From NCBI RefSeq assembly GCF_964033635.1, contig NZ_OZ035533.1, positions 4,960,001-5,024,000 of the forward strand: a DNA stretch of 64,000 nucleotides, written 5' to 3'. Below, one piece after another: positions 57,353-64,000 of the stretch (positions within the stretch are counted from its first letter, which is position 1; each line of letters opens with the position of its first letter). The translations under genes and the position numbers were made by a program. The notes under the pieces were generated by a model that was given only the letters and a program-made list of their open reading frames with translations, was not told the origin of the DNA and ran no database searches. This DNA is from Chitinophaga sp. MM2321. Its GTDB lineage: Bacteria > Bacteroidota > Bacteroidia > Chitinophagales > Chitinophagaceae.

Positions 57353-57961
57353 ATGTTCACAGGAATAATAGAAATATCGGGAGAAGTAATAGCTACCAGG
57401 GAAGAAGGGAGTAACCTCGTACTGACGATAGGATCTGCTATTGCAGGCGAATTAAAGATAGACCAGAGTGTAGCCCATAACGGCGTTTGTCTGACCGTTA
57501 CCAACATCGGGGACAATATTTATGAAACCGTTGCCGTAGCAGAAACCCTTCAGAAAACCAACCTCGGACAACTCACCACCGGACAACACATCAACCTGGA
57601 AAGGGCGATGGTATTCAATGGCCGCATCGACGGGCACCTGGTGCAGGGGCATGTAGACGGTGTAGGGACCTGTATTCTGCGCGAAGCACAGGATGGCAGC
57701 TGGTTGTACCGTTTCAGTTACCCATCCGGATTTGCCGGCCTTATCGTGGAAAAAGGCAGCATCTGCATGAATGGTATCAGCTTAACTGTTTTCGACGTTA
57801 CCAACGATCAGTTTTCGGTGGCCATCATTCCCTATACTTACACACATACCAATGTGCAATACATACAACCAGGCACCCAGGTAAATCTGGAATTTGATAT
57901 TCTCGGTAAATATGTAGCCAGGCAAATAGCGGTAAACCGGGAGGTTTTAGCTGCGAGCTGA
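57353..57961 (+). CDS. ribE: Riboflavin synthase, alpha subunit
   Basis: 202 aa made of two lumazine-binding repeats. The first begins MFTGIIEISGEV with VAHNGVCLTV, and the second carries GHVDGVGTC and SICMNGISLTVFDV. The enzyme joins two lumazine molecules to give riboflavin. It follows the adenosyltransferase by 21 bp; no other rib gene is in the window. Confidence 0.96.
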   Translation: MFTGIIEISGEVIATREEGSNLVLTIGSAIAGELKIDQSVAHNGVCLTVTNIGDNIYETVAVAETLQKTNLGQLTTGQHINLERAMVFNGRIDGHLVQGHVDGVGTCILREAQDGSWLYRFSYPSGFAGLIVEKGSICMNGISLTVFDVTNDQFSVAIIPYTYTHTNVQYIQPGTQVNLEFDILGKYVARQIAVNREVLAAS

Positions 57962-58011
57962 TTATAAATGGCCACACCCTGACAGCTAAACCGCTAAAAC
58001 GTTCTTCTCAT

Positions 58012-59010
58012 ATGGATTTCACCCAGTCATTCCGGATACGGTACCCTATTATCATGGCTCCCATGTTCCTGGTGAGCAATGAAGCCATGGTGAAAGCCGC
58101 CATGGACAATGAAATTGCAGGTACTTTCCCCACCCTGAACTTCCGTAAGGAAGGCGAACTGAAAACGGTGCTGGAAAACCTGAACGCCTACAAAGCACAG
58201 CTCAACGGCAAACAGGGCAATTACGGGGTGAACCTTATTGTACAAAAAACCAACCCGCTGTATGTAAAACATCTGGAGGAATGTGTAAACGCCAAAGTGC
58301 CTTTCTACATTACCTCTTTGGGCAATCCCCGGGAAGTTATCAATGCGGCGCACAGCTACGGCGCCAAAGTACTCTGTGATGTGACCAATCTTCACCACGC
58401 TGCCAAAGCAGCCAAAGAAGGCTGTGATGGCTTTATTGCGGTAGCCACAGGCGCAGGCGGTCATGCCGGTCCCTACCCGATGCACATCCTGGTACCCGCC
58501 CTACAACGGGAATTTCCTGATAAATGCATCATCGCCGCCGGTGGCATTGCTACCGGTCAGCAGATAGCCAGTGCGCTGATACTAGGCGCCAAAGGGGTTT
58601 CCATCGGCACCCGGTTCATTGCCAGCAACGAAGCCACGGTAAGCAATGAATATAAACAAGCCATCGTGGATTATGGAATGGAAGATATTGTACTCACAGA
58701 AAGATTATCCGGTACACCCAGCAATATCATCAATACGCCCGCTGCAAAGAAAATAGGCTATAAACAAAACTGGATAGAAAGAATACTGAACAATAATTCC
58801 CGTACCCGCAAATATTTTAAAATGCTGGTACAACTCCGGGGGATGAAAAAGCTGGAAAACGCTATCAAACCCGGCTCCTATAAGCAGCTATGGGAAGCAG
58901 GACAGAGCGTGGAAATGGTACATGAAATCAGTAGTATTGACGATATCATTCATCGCCTGGTCGCAGAATTACAAGCAGAAATTAAAACAGTGTCTACCTG
59001 GAAGATTTAA
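58012..59010 (+). CDS. Nitronate monooxygenase / FMN-dependent 2-nitropropane dioxygenase family
   Basis: 332 aa TIM barrel. RYPIIMAPMFLVSNEAMVKAA opens the family domain, GAGGHAGPYP carries the likely catalytic His, and AAGGIATGQQIASALILGAKGV plus GTRFIAS bind FMN phosphate. The physiological substrate is often propionate-3-nitronate detoxification, but many paralogues are unassigned. It lies 50 bp after ribE, which supplies the flavin pathway; a functional link is suggestive only. Confidence 0.88.
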   Translation: MDFTQSFRIRYPIIMAPMFLVSNEAMVKAAMDNEIAGTFPTLNFRKEGELKTVLENLNAYKAQLNGKQGNYGVNLIVQKTNPLYVKHLEECVNAKVPFYITSLGNPREVINAAHSYGAKVLCDVTNLHHAAKAAKEGCDGFIAVATGAGGHAGPYPMHILVPALQREFPDKCIIAAGGIATGQQIASALILGAKGVSIGTRFIASNEATVSNEYKQAIVDYGMEDIVLTERLSGTPSNIINTPAAKKIGYKQNWIERILNNNSRTRKYFKMLVQLRGMKKLENAIKPGSYKQLWEAGQSVEMVHEISSIDDIIHRLVAELQAEIKTVSTWKI

Positions 59011-59051
59011 TTGGAACGGTTTTTTCTTCATCTTCTCACAAATAAATCATC

Positions 59052-59735
59052 TTGAAATTATATCTGCTTCTCCCGGTATTTTTTATTTCGCTGCTGGCAA
59101 ACGGCCAACAGCCAAAAGTAGTGAGGATCAATGCCAGCTACGATACCACTGCCATAGCAGAATTGTATAACCGCGTACCCATCGGACTGGAACTGGTTTA
59201 CAGCGACAGTTCCCGCAAACAAACCACCGGCTTCCTGCGGGGAGATTACAGGTGGAATAAACTGAATATCACCACTTCCAACGGCGCCATTCAGCAGGGG
59301 GTGCTTACTTTCAACCGGCCACAACTGGCACGGGATCATTATCGTATAACCTTTTCCGTTAGCGTGGCCAATACTGCACCGATTCAAACAACACTTACCT
59401 TACCACACTTACTGGGCATACGTTTTCATCACTATGCAGATAGTCTTAAACGCGATATCCGCTATTACTTAAATGTAGAAGGAAAATTCAGTAGTGGAAA
59501 AATATTACCGCTGGACACCACCACCCTGCGCTTCCAGACATCCGCCGGCAGAATATTGGGACAGGATTTATTGTTGGATAAAAATGATACTACGAAATCT
59601 GTAACCGTAGAAGCATGGTATAAACCTAATAAGGATATGTACCTGCGTTCTGTGATCCCCGTCAAACAAATGCCGGACCCTGAGTTGGCGCCACCGGCAA
59701 AACCATCGCGGCTAAATCATCGTCCGGGCTTTTAA
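59052..59735 (+). CDS. Secreted hypothetical protein with TTG start
   Basis: 227 aa. The only plausible start is TTG at 59052, which gives a good signal peptide (MKLYLLLPVFFISLLANGQ). The mature part is beta-rich and Ser/Thr-rich with no recognised catalytic motif; Ig-like folding is possible. The C-terminus (PELAPPAKPSRLNHRPGF) is Pro-rich and basic. The last 24 bp overlap the end of the convergent DUF58 gene. Function unknown. Confidence 0.75.
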   Translation: MKLYLLLPVFFISLLANGQQPKVVRINASYDTTAIAELYNRVPIGLELVYSDSSRKQTTGFLRGDYRWNKLNITTSNGAIQQGVLTFNRPQLARDHYRITFSVSVANTAPIQTTLTLPHLLGIRFHHYADSLKRDIRYYLNVEGKFSSGKILPLDTTTLRFQTSAGRILGQDLLLDKNDTTKSVTVEAWYKPNKDMYLRSVIPVKQMPDPELAPPAKPSRLNHRPGF

Positions 59736-61064
59736 TTCCAGGTATTTGTTCACCACATTCAGCGTCAGATTTTCCGGCGGGCTTAATAAAGACATGATAC
59801 CATATTTTGCCAGTTCTTTTACGATCAGTTTTTTATCGTAAGAAAATTTCTGCGCGATTGTTTGCTTGTAAATACCTTCTACATCATACGCCTGCTGATC
59901 GGTTATTTTCTTCAATTCCGTATTCTCAAAAAATACGACCAACAACAGGTGATAACGCGCCAGGCGGCGCAGGAAAGGCAATTGCCGTTGCAGGCTGGAC
60001 ATAGATTCGAAATTAGTAAACAGGATCAGCAAAGAACGCTGCGATAACCTGCTCCGTAACTGCACACTCAACGCTTCATAATCGCTTTCCTGCCACTGTG
60101 TTTCCTGTCCGTACAACGACTCCAGGATCTTATTCAGTTGTACTTTTTTATTACTGGCGGCCAGCACATCCACGTCTTGTTCTGTGAAAGTAACAAGACC
60201 CGCTTTATCGCCTTTATTCAGCGCCACACTGCTGAATACCAGCGAAGCATTGATGGCATAATCCAATAAAGAAAGACCATCAAAAGGCATCTTCATGGTA
60301 CGCCCTTTATCTATCACACAATATACCTGCTGCGATTTTTCTTCCACATAATTATTCACCATCAGATCGCCGGTACGGGCGGATGCTTTCCAGTTGAGCG
60401 TGCGCACATCATCACCTTTTGAATAAGGCTTGATATGATCAAACTCCATACTGTGCCCTATCACCCGACGTTTATGCACCCCTATCTCATTCAGGCGGTT
60501 CACATAAGAATACAATGTCTGCTGCCGTAACTGATGAAAGCTGGGGTACACACTCACCGTTTGCGCATTGTTAAAAACGAAACGGCGGCTCACCATCCCC
60601 AATGCACTTTTCACAAATACATTGGTATACCCAAATTCATAAACACCTCTTTCTACCGGTCTTAATACATACCGGAAAATATGCTGCATCCCCGCGCCCA
60701 CTTTTGCTTTCAAAGAGAAATCCCTTTCCTGGAACTGAAATGGCAGCTCTTCTGTAACCGTAGTAAATACCGGGAAAGGATAACGGTTAATACATTCCAC
60801 CAATACTTCATTCTCATCGCCATTGCTCAACCGCTCGCTGATCTTACGTTGTACTTCCAGTATTCCGGCCGGGCGCAACAACAGCAGGATCATATCCAGC
60901 AGCAGCAATGCCACGATGGCAACAAAAGCAACGATGGCGATGTTAAACAAACGCGGGATAAAAAACGCCAGTATAAACAACAGCACATTCGCGCCCAGCG
61001 CCATATACAGGCGGCCGGTAAAAAACAGTAGCTGGTATAAATTATTTTTTACAGTTGCTGACAT
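59712..61064 (-). CDS. DUF58 protein (Bat-like operon)
   Basis: 450 aa. Two N-terminal membrane segments (about 15-60) are followed by a beta-rich region. The DUF58 signature FDHIKPYSKGDDVRTLNWKASARTGDLMVNNYVEEK then leads to a von Willebrand-like segment (VYCVIDKGRTM). DUF58 proteins accompany MoxR ATPases and are thought to act in envelope or enzyme assembly. It lies 18 bp after the MoxR gene, and its 3' end overlaps the convergent gene by 24 bp. Confidence 0.92.
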   Translation of the reverse strand: MSATVKNNLYQLLFFTGRLYMALGANVLLFILAFFIPRLFNIAIVAFVAIVALLLLDMILLLLRPAGILEVQRKISERLSNGDENEVLVECINRYPFPVFTTVTEELPFQFQERDFSLKAKVGAGMQHIFRYVLRPVERGVYEFGYTNVFVKSALGMVSRRFVFNNAQTVSVYPSFHQLRQQTLYSYVNRLNEIGVHKRRVIGHSMEFDHIKPYSKGDDVRTLNWKASARTGDLMVNNYVEEKSQQVYCVIDKGRTMKMPFDGLSLLDYAINASLVFSSVALNKGDKAGLVTFTEQDVDVLAASNKKVQLNKILESLYGQETQWQESDYEALSVQLRSRLSQRSLLILFTNFESMSSLQRQLPFLRRLARYHLLLVVFFENTELKKITDQQAYDVEGIYKQTIAQKFSYDKKLIVKELAKYGIMSLLSPPENLTLNVVNKYLELKARTMI

Positions 61065-61082
61065 ATTCTTTTGACTGATAGC

Positions 61083-62063
61083 TTATCGTGGAACTTCCAC
61101 CATCTTAATAATTTGTGCAATCACATCATCGGCGCGAATGCCTTCCATTTCTTTCTCCGGCGTCAGCATAATACGATGACGCAATACATGTGGTACCATT
61201 TCCACCACATCTTCCGGAATCACAAAATCACGGTTACGCATAGCAGCCATTGCTTTGGCGCAATTCATCACAGCAATGGATGCACGCGGGGAAGCGCCCA
61301 GGTACAACGATGCATTCATACGTGTTTCATGAACAATAGCAGCAATATAGTGGAGCAACTTTTCATCAATCCGCACCTGCCGTACGAGCTGCTGGAAGGC
61401 GATAATCTGCGTGGCCGTCACTACTTTACCGATCATACCCGTGAGATCTGTTTCGCCGTTAAATTCATGCATGCGTAGCAATACAGCTACTTCTTCCTGC
61501 AAGTCAGGATATTTTACTTCTATCTTAAAAAGAAAACGGTCCAGCTGCGCTTCCGGCAAGCGGTAGGTTCCTTCCTGTTCAATTGGGTTCTGTGTAGCAA
61601 TCACCATAAAAGGACGATCCAGCAAATAGGTATTGCCATCATTGGTGATCTGTCTTTCTTCCATTACTTCAAACAAAGCCGACTGCGTTTTTGCGGGAGC
61701 GCGGTTGATCTCATCGATCAGTACGAGATTACCGAAAATAGGTCCTTTTTTATATTCAAACACCCTTGTTTGCGGGTTAAATACAGAAGTCCCCAATACA
61801 TCCGCCGGCATCAGATCGGGGGTAAACTGTATCCTGGAAAAGTCCGCATCCACGCACTGGGCCAGCAGTTTGGCGGTCAGTGTTTTTGCAACACCGGGTA
61901 CGCCTTCAATCAGTACATGGCCCTGGACCAGCAGCCCGGCAAGCAGCAGGTCAATCATTTGATGCTGCCCTACAATTACTTTTCCGATCTGCTCCCTGAT
62001 AGCCTCCACACCTTCATGCAAGGCAGAAAAATCTGTTCTGGGTTGAAATGTATTGGTGTCCAT
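61083..62063 (-). CDS. MoxR-family AAA ATPase
   Basis: 326 aa. Walker A GVPGVAKT, Walker [12 protein letters not shown], sensor [12 protein letters not shown] and the MoxR-type LPEAQLDRF segment are all present, with the C-terminal lid domain intact. MoxR ATPases act as chaperone-like factors with DUF58/VWA partners. The gene starts 3 bp after the DUF4350 gene, consistent with one operon. Confidence 0.95.
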   Translation of the reverse strand: MDTNTFQPRTDFSALHEGVEAIREQIGKVIVGQHQMIDLLLAGLLVQGHVLIEGVPGVAKTLTAKLLAQCVDADFSRIQFTPDLMPADVLGTSVFNPQTRVFEYKKGPIFGNLVLIDEINRAPAKTQSALFEVMEERQITNDGNTYLLDRPFMVIATQNPIEQEGTYRLPEAQLDRFLFKIEVKYPDLQEEVAVLLRMHEFNGETDLTGMIGKVVTATQIIAFQQLVRQVRIDEKLLHYIAAIVHETRMNASLYLGASPRASIAVMNCAKAMAAMRNRDFVIPEDVVEMVPHVLRHRIMLTPEKEMEGIRADDVIAQIIKMVEVPR

Positions 62064-62066
62064 TTT

Positions 62067-63287
62067 TTATTTCGTATTTAGATAAAATAGTTGAATGCGT
62101 TTGTAAAATTCCTGTAGATATTCATCACTCACATTTGCTTCCAGCTGTATGTGGTAAATCATCTGTAACAGTTCCCTGATCTCCGTTTCAGGCATGGCAG
62201 CCTTTTTCGATAATGCCTCAATAAATTGTTCATTCAGCTGATTGGTATTTATGTAGAAGCGGGTACGGATATATTCCAGCAGATGTAAAATCATTTTATG
62301 CGCGAGGTTGGCATTGTTATGCTGCTGGTAATACAACTGACCGATAGCATCCACAAATTCAAGAGAAGTATTGGCTAACGGAGGTCTGTCTGGAATAATT
62401 CTTTGTCTTCTTTTACTTTCAAAAATGACATACAACAATAACAATCCTGCTGCCAGCCATAGCGCCCAGCGCATCGCCGGATAACGCATCAGCACCTGCC
62501 ATTCACTGAAATCGCCCGATTGTGCACTATGCTGATTATTGTAGAAATCATCCCAGTACAGGTTACTGGCATCCACCGGCAGGTAAGACAACTGTGTTTC
62601 GAGTGCGGCCACATTATTTTCCTGCAATAAAAAATAGTTGCTGAATGTATATGGGTTCAGTAAAATATAGATAAATCCATCGGCGTGTGAGATGCATATA
62701 AAATTAGGTTTGCCTTTGTAGTTGGTGCCCAACACCCTGGTGAAAGAGCTGTCAATATGAGAAAAATAACTGCCGCTAATCATGCCTTTGTAAGAAAACG
62801 CCGTGTCCACAGGCACGCCCTCATCAGTATATCGCTGCACAGCCGTAGTAGTTTTAGGTTGCAGGTTTTGTCCGTCTACCACTGTAAATTGTAATGACTT
62901 TCCCAGCAACGGGTCCGGTGAATTTACGGCAAGAAACAAGGTATTTCCCCTCGCCACATAATACAGCATGGACTCAATATCTTTTTCGGTGGTAAACAAT
63001 TCATTTGCCACTACGATATAAGCATTGTCAGTATTCAACAGCTCTTTCTCTTTTGCGTATGTAGTAGCAAAAGGTTTGGTGACTACCTGTACAGATTGAG
63101 CACTGAATAGTTCCGGCAAAAGTTTAAAAGCCACATAGGCGCCACCGGCTTTTTTATCCTTGCTGGAAAAAGTAGCCTTGCTCATATCGGTAGACTGATC
63201 CTCCTTTTTACGGTTGCCGCTGAACAGGATCAGTATGACCAATAACAGGCCGATGGATGCGATGATATAAATGGTCCTGGCTTTCAC
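62067..63287 (-). CDS. DUF4350-type membrane protein
   Basis: 406 aa with an N-terminal membrane anchor (about 5-24) and a second hydrophobic segment near residues 270-288. The middle part (STFSSKDKKAGGAYVAFKLLPELF, then a ThuA-like strand pattern) fits DUF4350. The C-terminal helical part (about 300-406) is cytoplasmic. It overlaps the upstream DUF4129 gene by 4 bp. Confidence 0.82.
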   Translation of the reverse strand: MKARTIYIIASIGLLLVILILFSGNRKKEDQSTDMSKATFSSKDKKAGGAYVAFKLLPELFSAQSVQVVTKPFATTYAKEKELLNTDNAYIVVANELFTTEKDIESMLYYVARGNTLFLAVNSPDPLLGKSLQFTVVDGQNLQPKTTTAVQRYTDEGVPVDTAFSYKGMISGSYFSHIDSSFTRVLGTNYKGKPNFICISHADGFIYILLNPYTFSNYFLLQENNVAALETQLSYLPVDASNLYWDDFYNNQHSAQSGDFSEWQVLMRYPAMRWALWLAAGLLLLYVIFESKRRQRIIPDRPPLANTSLEFVDAIGQLYYQQHNNANLAHKMILHLLEYIRTRFYINTNQLNEQFIEALSKKAAMPETEIRELLQMIYHIQLEANVSDEYLQEFYKRIQLFYLNTK

Positions 63288-63991
63288 GCAACTTTTCCTA
63301 AAAGGTTATTAAAATCCCTGAACTGCTGATTCATCTCTTTAAAATTTTCATTGCTCACTTCAAACCCGCCGTACCAGATATATTCATAGTCCAGCGTGAG
63401 GGTGGCAAATGTTTTATAGTAGGATGTATTCCGCATACTGCGCAGGTAATCGTTGTTTGTTTTTTCTCTTCCCGGTGTGATCAGTTGGCGGTTGGCCAGC
63501 TGGAACAATGTATACAGGTACCACCAACGGATAGTCTGCCGGATATCACCTTCCTGAATGGCCGTTTTTATTTTGTCTTCATACGCAGCTGCACTGTACA
63601 ATGTTTCTTCCTGTATTTCTTCCAGTCCGGCTATTAATGGGGGTTTACGAAAGATGCTCATACCGTTGTTCTTCATAAAGGCATACAACAGGTATCCCAA
63701 TCCACCCAGCAGCAGCACAACAACGATGCCACGCAAAGCGGCACCATAGCGAAACATCGCCTCCAGGAAACGTTCAAATGCGCTGTAATCCCGGGGCTTA
63801 TCTTTTTTCTCTTCCACATCAGCATATTGCAGCCGCTTATCTTTTTTCAGTTGCTCCACCATTGAGTTGGATACTGTCCGCATTTCATAAGCGGGCATTG
63901 TTGCTTCACTCGTGCTGTCATCCTGTGCAATAACACCCGATGGCAAACAAAGTAATAACAGCAGCAGCGTTCTTGTCCAATACTTTTTCAT
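63284..63991 (-). CDS. DUF4129-type membrane protein
   Basis: 235 aa, complete. It has a signal peptide (MKKYWTRTLLLLLLCLPSGVIAQ), a short periplasmic stretch, a membrane segment near 85-105 (GIVVVLLLGGLGYLLYAF) and a C-terminal region (KTAIQEGDIRQTIRWWYLYTLFQL, then RNTSYYKTFATLTLDYEYIWYG) matching DUF4129. It is the first visible gene of the DUF4129-DUF4350-MoxR-DUF58 operon; other members may lie beyond the window edge. Confidence 0.88.
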   Translation of the reverse strand: MKKYWTRTLLLLLLCLPSGVIAQDDSTSEATMPAYEMRTVSNSMVEQLKKDKRLQYADVEEKKDKPRDYSAFERFLEAMFRYGAALRGIVVVLLLGGLGYLLYAFMKNNGMSIFRKPPLIAGLEEIQEETLYSAAAYEDKIKTAIQEGDIRQTIRWWYLYTLFQLANRQLITPGREKTNNDYLRSMRNTSYYKTFATLTLDYEYIWYGGFEVSNENFKEMNQQFRDFNNLLGKVA

Positions 63992-64000
63992 GGTTGCTGC

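Overview
This window comes from a Bacteroidota chromosome, most likely a Chitinophaga-like member of the Chitinophagaceae (inferred, not proven). The evidence is tandem SusC/SusD pairs, DUF4254/DUF4397/DUF3467/DUF5107 proteins, the rpsU-xerC-hpf-tuf-secE-nusG-rplKAJL-rpoBC order, and promoters of the Bacteroidota type TTTG-N19-21-TAnnTTTG instead of sigma-70 boxes. No rRNA, CRISPR array, IS element or prophage was seen.

Layout. (1) 1-17727, minus strand: a polysaccharide utilisation locus of eight co-directional genes in transcription order: sialate O-acetylesterase-like esterase, SusC, SusD, SusC, SusD, a large GH123-like protein, a clan-A-type glycoside hydrolase lipoprotein and a DUF5107 protein cut by the window edge. 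(2) 18205-23642: tRNA-Gln, a GT9 glycosyltransferase with a DUF4254 partner, an APC permease, an OmpH/Skp-like lipoprotein and a DUF4397 lipoprotein. (3) 23757-39865: the information-processing block rpsU-xerC-hpf, then tRNA-Thr/Tyr/Gly/Thr, a degenerate tRNA-like sequence, tuf, tRNA-Trp, secE, nusG, rplK-rplA-rplJ-rplL, rpoB and rpoC, all on the minus strand. (4) 40067-47627: an XRE-S24 (LexA-like) regulator, two small membrane proteins, dinB, a DnaE2-like polymerase with a degenerate PHP domain, and an Xre/RES toxin-antitoxin pair. (5) 47745-63991: housekeeping and envelope genes: aspartokinase, Ldh2-type dehydrogenase, DUF3467, HhH and PorV-like outer-membrane proteins, deoxynucleoside kinase, trpS, gatC, LolD-like ATPase, cobalamin adenosyltransferase, ribE, nitronate monooxygenase, and a DUF58/MoxR/DUF4350/DUF4129 operon.

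The most interesting signal is in region 4. The XRE-S24 protein has a plausible Ala-Gly self-cleavage site and a Ser/Lys dyad at LexA-like spacing. Both its own promoter and the dinB promoter carry two CTAA-N5-TTAG dyads. In both promoters one dyad covers the -7 box (TAnnTTTG) in exactly the same register. This reads as an SOS-like autorepressor controlling a translesion cassette in a phylum that generally lacks canonical LexA.

Two other structural signals stand out. One is a family of long (31-43 bp arm) intergenic inverted repeats sharing sequence modules at 37.8, 39.9, 41.4 and 47.6 kb. The other is a tRNA-Thr-derived tRNA-like element with an enlarged anticodon loop between tRNA-Thr(GGT) and tuf.
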